From Lysobacter_K sp043738095 (GTDB taxonomy: Bacteria; Pseudomonadota; Gammaproteobacteria; Xanthomonadales; Xanthomonadaceae): a stretch of DNA of 64,000 nt. The DNA lies in NCBI GenBank assembly GCA_043738095.1, contig JAYSZI010000044.1:29200-93199 (forward strand), written 5' to 3'. This document shows, in pieces, positions 48,448-55,567 of this stretch (position 1 is its first letter; each line of letters starts with the position of its first letter). The notes below the pieces were generated by a model that searched no databases, had not been told where the DNA came from, and worked only from the letters and a program-made list of their open reading frames with translations. The position numbers and the translations under genes are program-made.

Positions 48448-50025
48448 GTGCTACTAGCGCGCGTGACCGCCGTCGTCTTGGCAGTGGTGACCTTGGCCAC
48501 ACCCGCGCAAACCCTGCAGCGCGGCAACGGCCCCGAGCCGAGCACGCTCGATGCACACCGCTGCCAAGAGGTCGCGTGCGGCAACGTGTTACGTGATCTG
48601 TACGAGGGCCTGGTCACCGAGGACGCGCGCGGCCGCCTGATTCCGGGCATCGCGCAGCGCTGGATGGTATCGGCCGACGGCCGCCGCTGGACGTTCGTGC
48701 TGCGCGAGGGCCTGCGCTGGAGCAACGGCGAGCTGCTGGACGCGCCGCAAGTTGTCGCCAGTTTCCGTCGCGCGTTCGCACCGATGACGGCGGCGCCGTT
48801 CGGCGAGTTGTTCGACGCGCTCGACAACGCGCAAGCGGTGCAAGCCGGCAAGCAGCCGCCGAGCGCACTGGGCGTGGCCGCGCCTGACGCGCGCACGGTG
48901 GTGTTCACGCTCAACCGCAGCGCCTCGTTGCCGGCGCTGCTGACGCTGCCGATTGCGTTTCCGGTGTACCTGCCAGCAGTCGAGCGGTATGGCGCGCAAC
49001 ACACGCGACCAGGGCAACTGATCAGCAACGGCGCTTACCGCCTGCAGGCGTGGACGCCGCAGGCGAATCTCGTGATCAAACGCAACGCGTATTTCCACGA
49101 CGCGCGCAACGTCAAGATCGCAAGCATCCGCTTCCACGTCACCGAAGACGCCGCCGCCGAGCTGCAGCGCTTCGCCGCCGGCGACCTGCACCTGACCGAA
49201 GTGGTGCCGCCGCAACCGCTGCCGGCATTGCGCGAGCGCTTCGGTGCGCAGCTGCACATCGCGCCGTATATCGGCGCGTTCTGGCTCGGCTTGAATCTGA
49301 CCAAGCCGCCGTTGCGGGGTCAGCCGGCGCTGCGCGAAGCCCTCGCGCTCGCTATCGACCGCGACAAGCTCACGCGTTACGTCACCGGCCTGGGTGAGAC
49401 CCCGGCCTACGGCATCGTGCCGCCGGGCATCGCCGGCTACATGCCGGCATCGACGTCATGGTCGACCCTGAGCCAGGCGCAACGCGAGGCGCGCGCCCAG
49501 CGGATGTACCGCGCCGCGGGGTATTCGCAACGACAACCGCTGGTGATCGAGCTGCGCTACAACACGTCCACACCGCACCGACGCCTCGCGCTGGCGGTGG
49601 CCTCGATGTGGCGGCAGGTGCTTGGGGTGCAGGTGCGCTTGCGCAACGAGGAGTGGAAGGTGTTCGTCGGCAACCGCAAGCAGCGCGTGATCACCCAGGT
49701 GTTCCGCGGCGGCTGGATCGCCGACGTGCCCGACGCGCGCAACTTCCTCGCCGGGTTTGGCAGTGATGGTCCGCTGAACTGGACGGGGTACGACGACGCC
49801 GGTTTTCGCGCACGCTTAGCAAAAGCCGACGCGGCGAAATCCGAGGCCGCGCGTAACGCATGGCTGCACGCGGCCGAGACGAGGCTGCTGAGCGCGAACG
49901 CAGTGATCCCGCTGTATTTCTACACGTCCAAGCATCTGGTCAGCGATCGCGTGCGCGGCTTCGAGGCGAATTCGCTCGATCGCCATGCGAGTCGCTGGCT
50001 GCGATTGGATGAGGCTCAGCGATGA
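48448..50025 (+). CDS. Peptide ABC transporter substrate-binding protein (SBP_bac_5 family)
   Basis: About 525 residues if it starts at GTG 48448, which gives a signal-peptide-like helix (LLARVTAVVLAVVTLATPAQT). A second GTG lies at 48463. The SBP_bac_5 fold is visible: EPSTLDAHRCQEVACGNVLRDLYEGL, then GLRWSNGELLDAPQVVASFRRAFAP, and a C-terminal NWTGYDDAGFRARL. It would bind oligopeptides, including perhaps murein peptides. Of the importer only one permease follows; no second permease or ATPase is in the window. The frame extends upstream to 48196 without homology. Confidence 0.9.
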   Translation: MLLARVTAVVLAVVTLATPAQTLQRGNGPEPSTLDAHRCQEVACGNVLRDLYEGLVTEDARGRLIPGIAQRWMVSADGRRWTFVLREGLRWSNGELLDAPQVVASFRRAFAPMTAAPFGELFDALDNAQAVQAGKQPPSALGVAAPDARTVVFTLNRSASLPALLTLPIAFPVYLPAVERYGAQHTRPGQLISNGAYRLQAWTPQANLVIKRNAYFHDARNVKIASIRFHVTEDAAAELQRFAAGDLHLTEVVPPQPLPALRERFGAQLHIAPYIGAFWLGLNLTKPPLRGQPALREALALAIDRDKLTRYVTGLGETPAYGIVPPGIAGYMPASTSWSTLSQAQREARAQRMYRAAGYSQRQPLVIELRYNTSTPHRRLALAVASMWRQVLGVQVRLRNEEWKVFVGNRKQRVITQVFRGGWIADVPDARNFLAGFGSDGPLNWTGYDDAGFRARLAKADAAKSEAARNAWLHAAETRLLSANAVIPLYFYTSKHLVSDRVRGFEANSLDRHASRWLRLDEAQR

Positions 50026-50291
50026 CGCCTTCGGTTGCGCACCAGATCCCAGACAACCGCAGAGCTAAAGGTCCGAACACGTTGACGCCGTTCGTGGTGA
50101 GCTTGCCGAACCATGGTCCAAACGAGTTGATTCCGTTCGTGGTGAGCTTGTCGAACCATGGACGGAATCAACGGTCCCCGCCGCTGCGCGCCAACGTTCG
50201 GCTTGTTCAGAGCTTCCTTGAAAAAAGTCGCCGGAACGGCGCCTTCGCGCGTAAGACGTCAATAACAACCGCCAGGTTTATCGGCGCATGA
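50022..50291 (+). CDS. Short repeat-bearing ORF bridging the binding protein and permease
   Basis: An 89-residue frame overlapping the upstream stop and the downstream start by 4 bp at each end (ATGA at both). It encodes FVVSLPNHG and FVVSLSNHG, the products of two 29-bp repeats, so it is largely translated repeat DNA and not a recognised protein. Either a real coupling ORF or chance; low confidence. Confidence 0.25.
   Translation: MTPSVAHQIPDNRRAKGPNTLTPFVVSLPNHGPNELIPFVVSLSNHGRNQRSPPLRANVRLVQSFLEKSRRNGAFARKTSITTARFIGA
50088..50161. repeat. Two 29-bp direct repeats in the importer operon
   Basis: CCGTTCGTGGTGAGCTTG followed by (C/T)CGAACCATGG occurs at 50088-50116 and 50133-50161, differing by one base. 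It is a REP-like sequence of the TTCGTCCTGAGCTTGTCGAA type, widespread in proteobacteria. Confidence 0.8.
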
Positions 50292-51202
50292 AACACTTCG
50301 CCGGCCGTCTACTCGAAGCGCTGCTCACCCTGTGGATTCTCGCCACGCTGTGCTTCGTCCTGCTGCGCGCCGCGCCGGGCGGACCGTTCGACAGCGAGAA
50401 AGCGGCGCCACCGGAAGTGCAGGCCGCGCTCGCCGCGCAATACCGCCTCGACCAGCCATTGCTAGCGCAGTACGGCGCCTGGCTCAGCGACGTCGCGCGC
50501 GGCGATCTCGGGCCGTCGTTCCAGTATCCCGACTACACCGTCAACCAACTGGTCGCCAACGCGTTGCCGGTGTCGGCGCTCAACGGCGGGCTGGCGTTGC
50601 TGCTCGCGCTCGGCGTTGGCATTCCGCTAGGCGTGTGGGCGTCGCTGCGTGCGGGCCAGTGGTCCGATCGCGGTTTGATGTTCGCCGCTGGCCTAGGACT
50701 GGCGATTCCAAAATTCGTCGCCGCGCCACTGCTAGTGCTGCTGTTCGCGGTGACGCTGCAGTGGCTGCCCGCCGGTGGCTGGGGCGAGTGGAACAACATC
50801 GTGCTGCCGGTGATCGCACTCGCACTGCCGAACATCGCCTACTGCGCGCGCCTGACCAGGGCCTCGATGCTGGAGACGCTTTCGGCCGACTACCTGCGCG
50901 CCGCGCGCGCGCGCGGATTTTCCGAAACCCGGCTGCTGTTCGCCCACGCGTTGAAACCCGGGCTGCTGCCGGTGGTCGCGTGGCTGTCGCCGGCGCTGAT
51001 CAACGTCGTCACCGGCTCGGCGGTGGTCGAACAGGTGTTCGGCATCCCCGGCATGGGCCGCTACTTCGTCCAAGGCGCGCTCAACCGCGACTACACCCTG
51101 GTGCTCGGCGTGGTGCTGGTGATCGGGGCGCTGATCGTGGCGATCAATACGCTAGTGGATGCGCTGCGCGGGTGGATGGATCCGCGCCTGCAGGATGCAT
51201 GA
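50288..51202 (+). CDS. Peptide ABC transporter permease (OppB type)
   Basis: A 304-residue inner-membrane permease with about six helices. The OppB/DppB-type N-terminus (LLEALLTLWILATLCFVLLRAAPGGPFD) is followed by a BPD_transp_1 domain with the cytoplasmic EAA loop YLRAARARGFSETRLLFAHALKPGLLP, the ATPase contact site. It should pair with a second permease and two ATPases, but the next gene (engB) is convergent, so they must lie elsewhere or be lost. Confidence 0.92.
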   Translation: MKHFAGRLLEALLTLWILATLCFVLLRAAPGGPFDSEKAAPPEVQAALAAQYRLDQPLLAQYGAWLSDVARGDLGPSFQYPDYTVNQLVANALPVSALNGGLALLLALGVGIPLGVWASLRAGQWSDRGLMFAAGLGLAIPKFVAAPLLVLLFAVTLQWLPAGGWGEWNNIVLPVIALALPNIAYCARLTRASMLETLSADYLRAARARGFSETRLLFAHALKPGLLPVVAWLSPALINVVTGSAVVEQVFGIPGMGRYFVQGALNRDYTLVLGVVLVIGALIVAINTLVDALRGWMDPRLQDA

Positions 51203-51243
51203 CAATTAGCGCGACTACGTTCGGGGCCTCGCCTTGGCGTTGC

Positions 51244-51852
51244 TCAGAACATCCCCAACCATCCGCCAATAATCCGTCGCGCTTCTTCCACGCCTTGCTT
51301 GGTCTCGCCGGAGAACACCTGCACGCTGACCTGCTCGCCGTATTCGGCCTGCATCTCCTTGCGCACCGCCAGCATCGTGTTGCCCTGGGCGCCGCGGCCG
51401 AGTTTGTCGGCCTTGGTCAGGATCGCGTGCGCGGGCAGGCCGCGGCTGACCGCGTAGCCGAGCATCTGCTTGTCGTAGTCCTTGAGCGGATGACGGATGT
51501 CCATCACCACGATCAGGCCCTTGAGCGCCTCTCGGGTACGGAAGTACTCGTCAAGGAACGCCTGCCAGTGCGCCTGGAGATCCTTCGGGACCTTGGCGAA
51601 CCCGTAGCCGGGCAGGTCGACCAGATACTTCTCGGTGGTCGGCGGAACGTCAAAAAACACCAGCTGCTGGGTGCGGCCGGGGGTCTTGGACACCCGCGCG
51701 AGCGCGTTCTGCTGGCAGATCGCATTGAGCGCGGTGGACTTGCCGGCATTGGAGCGGCCGGCGAAGGCGACTTCAAAGCCGCCGTCGGGCGGAAGTTGCT
51801 GGGTGTTGTGTGCGGCCAAGAGGTATTTGGCGCGAGCGAGCATGTTAGCCAT
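51244..51852 (-). CDS. engB: Ribosome biogenesis GTP-binding protein EngB/YsxC
   Basis: A 202-residue TrmE-Era-EngA-EngB-type GTPase that helps 50S subunit assembly. G1 GRSNAGKST, G3 DLPGYG and G4 TKAD are in order, and KTPGRTQQLVFF carries the G2 threonine. Length is standard. It is divergent from the cytochrome gene. Confidence 0.97.
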   Translation of the reverse strand: MANMLARAKYLLAAHNTQQLPPDGGFEVAFAGRSNAGKSTALNAICQQNALARVSKTPGRTQQLVFFDVPPTTEKYLVDLPGYGFAKVPKDLQAHWQAFLDEYFRTREALKGLIVVMDIRHPLKDYDKQMLGYAVSRGLPAHAILTKADKLGRGAQGNTMLAVRKEMQAEYGEQVSVQVFSGETKQGVEEARRIIGGWLGMF

Positions 51853-52036
51853 GACGCTAGCATCGCACGGCGACGCTATCGGGCGCCTTCGACGACAGCC
51901 GCGCGCCTGTCGTAGCGGGCCTTGCGGGGCCTGCGCGTTGACCCGACTGCGCCCCCCGACGATAATTCCGCGGTTGCGGCGGCCGCGTCCCGGCCTGCCA
52001 TCCCGTGCGTCTATCTGTTGTTCGGAGCCTTGCCTG

Positions 52037-52903
52037 ATGAGTCACGCCCGCGTCCTAGGCATCCTCGGTGTCGCCGCCTTAGCGCTCGCCGCTGTCGCCT
52101 ACGCCCAGACCACGGTCACCCCGATCCCCGACAACGCCCCGGTCGAGACCGCGCCGCTGAACCCGGCGCCGGTGGTGTGGGGCGACGTCAAGGCTGGCGC
52201 GACCAAGGCCGGCACCTGCGCGGCCTGTCACGGTCTCGACGGCAACCCGACCGACCCGCAGTACCCGCGCCTGGCCGGCCAGAGCGAGCGTTACGTTGCC
52301 CAGCAGATCGCGCTGTTCAAGAGCGGCGAGCGCAATACCGGCATGGCCGCAGCGATGAAGCCGTTCGCCGACGCGCTGACCGCGCAGGACGCGCGTGACC
52401 TCGGCGCCTATTTCGCCACGCAGAAATCGGGGTCCGGTATTGCCGACGACACCGTTATCGCCAGCGGCCCGCACGCCGGCAAGAAGTTTTTCGAAGTCGG
52501 CCAGCAATTGTTCCGCGCCGGCGACGCCGCGCGCGGCATCCCAGCGTGCATGGCCTGCCACGGCCCGAACGGCGCCGGCAACCCCGGCCCGGCCTACCCG
52601 CACCTCGCCGGCCAGCAGGCCGCCTACGAGCAGCGTCGCCTCGAGGAATACCGCGCCGGCATCACCACCGAGCGCGACCCGCAGATGTTCAACATCATGG
52701 CCGCTGTCGCCAAGCAGCTGACCGACGAAGAGATTCGCTCGCTCTCCAGCTATCTGCAGGGCCTGCACTCGCGCAGCGACGAGGCCGTCGTGAGCACCGC
52801 GCCGATCGGGCCCGCCGCGCCCGCAGCGACACCGGCGCCGCCGCCGGCTCCGGCCAAAACCACACCGGCCCCGGAAGCCATTGCGACGCCGACCGACGCG
52901 TGA
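52037..52903 (+). CDS. Di-haem cytochrome c4-type protein
   Basis: About 288 residues from ATG 52037, with GGAG upstream and a signal peptide (to about residue 23). Two haem sites are CAACH (61-65) and CMACH (171-175), with downstream Met ligands (GMAAAM, MFNIM) in each class I cytochrome c domain. C4 cytochromes shuttle electrons to terminal oxidases in the periplasm. A Pro/Ala-rich tail follows the second domain. The next genes are DsbA-like, matching the usual cycling of Cys chemistry in this neighbourhood; a terminator follows. Confidence 0.93.
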   Translation: MSHARVLGILGVAALALAAVAYAQTTVTPIPDNAPVETAPLNPAPVVWGDVKAGATKAGTCAACHGLDGNPTDPQYPRLAGQSERYVAQQIALFKSGERNTGMAAAMKPFADALTAQDARDLGAYFATQKSGSGIADDTVIASGPHAGKKFFEVGQQLFRAGDAARGIPACMACHGPNGAGNPGPAYPHLAGQQAAYEQRRLEEYRAGITTERDPQMFNIMAAVAKQLTDEEIRSLSSYLQGLHSRSDEAVVSTAPIGPAAPAATPAPPPAPAKTTPAPEAIATPTDA

Positions 52904-52948
52904 ACTATTCGCACTGACCCAGGTCCCAATCTGCACTCGCGTTCCCTT

Positions 52949-52982
52949 GCGCCGACCGTTGACTAAACGGCCGGCGTTTTTG
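52949..52982 (+). terminator. Rho-independent terminator after the cytochrome c4 gene
   Basis: GCCGACCGTT pairs with AACGGCCGGC (one A-C mismatch) around the short loop GACTA and is followed by five T. It ends about 80 bp after the cytochrome stop. Confidence 0.75.
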
Positions 52983-53023
52983 ATTCAGTCCTTTGTTACG
53001 CCCTCATCCGGAGACTCGCCCCG

Positions 53024-53686
53024 ATGACCCCGCGCCTGACCCGCTTCGTGCTGCTGCTGATCGCCCTGCTGCCCCTCGCGGCCCTCGCCGCCAAGCCGGC
53101 CGCATTGCCGAAAGGCCCAGCGCCGGTCGTAGACGTCGACTACGTCGTGATCGACGGAGGCCGGCCGTATGCGCCGGTCAAAGGCAAGATCGAAGTGGCG
53201 GAGGTGTTCAGTTACACCTGCGGCCATTGCGCCGACTTCGAGACGGTGCTCCGCCCCTGGAAAGCGAAGTTGGCAGCCGACGTAACGTTTGCCCCAGTGG
53301 CGGCGCCGATGGGTGGCAGGTGGATGCCGTATGCCCGCGCATTCTTTGCCGCGCAGACGCTAGGCCTGGTCGACAAGACGCACGAGGCGATGTTCCGTGC
53401 CCTGCATGTCGACGGCACGCTGCCGCTCAATCGGCCGACCACGGAAGAGATTGCCAGCTTCTACGCTGGCCACGGCGCCAGCGCTCCCCGGTTTGTCGCC
53501 GCAATGGCGAGCCCGGCAGTCGAGGCAAAGCTGCAGCGCGCACGCGATTTCATGGTGCGCAGCGGTGTAGATGAGACGCCCGCCCTCATCGTCAATGGGA
53601 AATACTGGGTGATCGGCCGGCCTTCTGACCGGCTGCGTATCGTCGATCACCTGATCGCACGCGAGCGCGCCGCGAAGCGCCGTTGA
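53024..53686 (+). CDS. dsbA: DsbA-like periplasmic thiol:disulfide oxidoreductase
   Basis: A 220-residue protein with a signal peptide (cleavage near ALAA). The thioredoxin active site is C66-GH-C69 (FSYTCGHCADFE), with GVDETPALIVNG holding the cis-Pro. It would introduce disulfides in periplasmic proteins. A second DsbA-like gene follows 152 bp downstream on the same strand. Confidence 0.92.
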   Translation: MTPRLTRFVLLLIALLPLAALAAKPAALPKGPAPVVDVDYVVIDGGRPYAPVKGKIEVAEVFSYTCGHCADFETVLRPWKAKLAADVTFAPVAAPMGGRWMPYARAFFAAQTLGLVDKTHEAMFRALHVDGTLPLNRPTTEEIASFYAGHGASAPRFVAAMASPAVEAKLQRARDFMVRSGVDETPALIVNGKYWVIGRPSDRLRIVDHLIARERAAKRR

Positions 53687-53838
53687 CCTCAGTGGGCGGC
53701 GGGCAGTGCGCGCTGCGGCGCGCGCCGCCGCCACGGCCCTGCGCTTACACTGCCTTGATCGCACCGGCCGCTATGCTGAGCGCCTTCAGTCTCACGCCGA
53801 CGCTGCATTCCGACCCTGACATTTTTCGGAGATACCTC

Positions 53839-54642
53839 ATGATTTTGCGCCTGGCCCCGTTGTTGATTGCCCTGCTCACACTCACCGCATGCAGCCAGAC
53901 GGAAGCGCCATCACCGGCCACCGCGCCCGTGGTGGAACCCGCCGCGCCCGTGGCCGCCGCCAGCCCAGCAGTACCCGCCCCGTCCGCAACCGAGCCCACC
54001 GCCCCCGTGCCTGCCGGCCCAATCGTCCCGCCAACCGGTCCCGCACCCGTCGCCGGCACCGACTACGCCGAAATCGCCGGCGGCCAGCCTTTCATGCCGG
54101 GCACCGGCAAGATCGAGGTGGTCGAGGTGTTCAGCTACACCTGCGGGCATTGCGCGTCGTTTGAACCGATGCTGGTGTCGTGGAAAGCGCGGTTGCCGGC
54201 CGACGTGGTGCTCATTCCCGTCGCCGGTCCGTTTGGTCCTAACCCGATGCCGTTTGCCAAGGCGTTCTACGCCGCGCAGACGATGGGCCTGCTCGACAAA
54301 ACTCACGAAACGATGTTCCGCGCCGTGCACCTGGAGAAAAGCCTGCCGGTACAGAACGTCACGCCGGAGGAAATCGGTACGTTCTACGCCAAATTCGGCG
54401 CCAACCCGCAGCAATTCGCCAGCACCATGGCGAGCTTCGCCGTGGATGCCAAGGTCAAGCGTGGCATCCAGTTCATGCAGCGCAGCGGGGTCGACTCCAG
54501 TCCGACCCTCCTGGTCGACGGCAAGTACCGCGTGATCGCCGAGACGCTGGAGGAGTCGTTGCGCATCGCCGAGCACCTGATCGCACAGCAGCGCGCCGCG
54601 CGCGCTGGGACGGCGGCGACTGCGCCTGCCAGCGGCGGCTGA
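53839..54642 (+). CDS. DsbA-like lipoprotein oxidoreductase
   Basis: About 267 residues from ATG 53839, with a lipobox TLTA-C18, so it is a membrane-anchored lipoprotein. A Pro/Ala-rich spacer (about 22-70) leads to a DsbA domain with C102-GH-C105 (FSYTCGHCASFE) and GVDSSPTLLVDGKYRV with the cis-Pro. It is similar along its length to the preceding DsbA, so the pair looks like a tandem duplication, one soluble and one tethered. Confidence 0.92.
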   Translation: MILRLAPLLIALLTLTACSQTEAPSPATAPVVEPAAPVAAASPAVPAPSATEPTAPVPAGPIVPPTGPAPVAGTDYAEIAGGQPFMPGTGKIEVVEVFSYTCGHCASFEPMLVSWKARLPADVVLIPVAGPFGPNPMPFAKAFYAAQTMGLLDKTHETMFRAVHLEKSLPVQNVTPEEIGTFYAKFGANPQQFASTMASFAVDAKVKRGIQFMQRSGVDSSPTLLVDGKYRVIAETLEESLRIAEHLIAQQRAARAGTAATAPASGG

Positions 54643-54665
54643 AAATCCAAAAAACGCACATCGGT

Positions 54666-55424
54666 ATGAACTCCCGCCGGCTGCGGCTGCTTAGCGCCAA
54701 CATCCAGGCCGGTTCCAGCACGCGCGGCTACAGTGACTACGTCGCGCGCAGCTGGTCGCATGTGCTGCCCGCCGGCAACAAGCGCGGCAGTCTCGACACG
54801 ATTGCGCAGTTGGCCGGCACGCACGACATTGTCGGCCTGCAGGAAAGTGACCCCGGCAGCCTGCGCTCGGGGTTCACCAATCAAACGCATTACCTCGCCC
54901 AGCGTGGCGGCTTCGATTATTGGAGCCACCAGCCCAACCGCAGCGTCGGCGGCGTCGCCTCCAGTGCGAACGGGCTGCTGAGCAAGCTCGAACCGCGCGA
55001 AGTGATCGACCACCCGCTGCCCGGCCGCATCAGCGGCCGCGGCGTACTGATGGCGCAATTCGGCGAAGGCGACGACGGCCTGCTGATTGCGATCGCGCAC
55101 TTGTCTCTCGGCGCGGCCTCGCGCGCGTCGCAATTGTCGTTCATTGCCGAGTTGCTTCACGACCATCCGCACGCGGTGCTGATGGGCGATTTCAACTGCG
55201 CAGTCGACCGCCCGGAAATGCAGGCGCTGTTTCGCCAGACCCGGCTGCAACCACCGGCGATCGAAGTCCCGACGTTTCCGAGCTGGCGCCCACAGCGCGC
55301 GATCGACCACATCCTGATCGGCGACGGGCTTAAGTGCTCTGGTACCCAGGCGCTGGCGGCCGCGTTCTCCGATCATCTGGCATTGTCGCTGGAGCTGGAA
55401 GTGCCGGACGTGGCCTTGCGCTGA
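54666..55424 (+). CDS. Endonuclease/exonuclease/phosphatase (EEP) family protein
   Basis: A 252-residue metal-dependent hydrolase of the EEP superfamily, starting 24 bp after the lipoprotein stop. Blocks: RLLSANIQAG, GLQESDP with the metal-binding Glu, LMGDFNCAVD with the Asp-Asn pair, and SDHLAL with the catalytic His. The family includes DNases and phospholipid phosphatases; no signal peptide is seen and the substrate is open. Confidence 0.9.
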   Translation: MNSRRLRLLSANIQAGSSTRGYSDYVARSWSHVLPAGNKRGSLDTIAQLAGTHDIVGLQESDPGSLRSGFTNQTHYLAQRGGFDYWSHQPNRSVGGVASSANGLLSKLEPREVIDHPLPGRISGRGVLMAQFGEGDDGLLIAIAHLSLGAASRASQLSFIAELLHDHPHAVLMGDFNCAVDRPEMQALFRQTRLQPPAIEVPTFPSWRPQRAIDHILIGDGLKCSGTQALAAAFSDHLALSLELEVPDVALR

Positions 55425-55509
55425 CACGGCCGTCTGATCCGCTCGGCCTGGTACGCGTGTGAGCTATGCGGAAGCGATTCACGTGCCGCGCTTCCACATT
55501 TATTCGGAT

Positions 55510-55543
55510 CAAAAAAACGGCCGGGGTGCTAGCCCCGGCCGTT
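55510..55543 (-). terminator. Rho-independent terminator after the TonB-dependent receptor
   Basis: A perfect 11-bp stem AACGGCCGGGG/CCCCGGCCGTT followed, on the minus strand, by seven T. It starts 25 bp after the receptor's stop and may also act on the EEP gene from the other side. Confidence 0.92.
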
Positions 55544-55567
55544 GTCTTGTCGCGAAAGGGAGATGGA

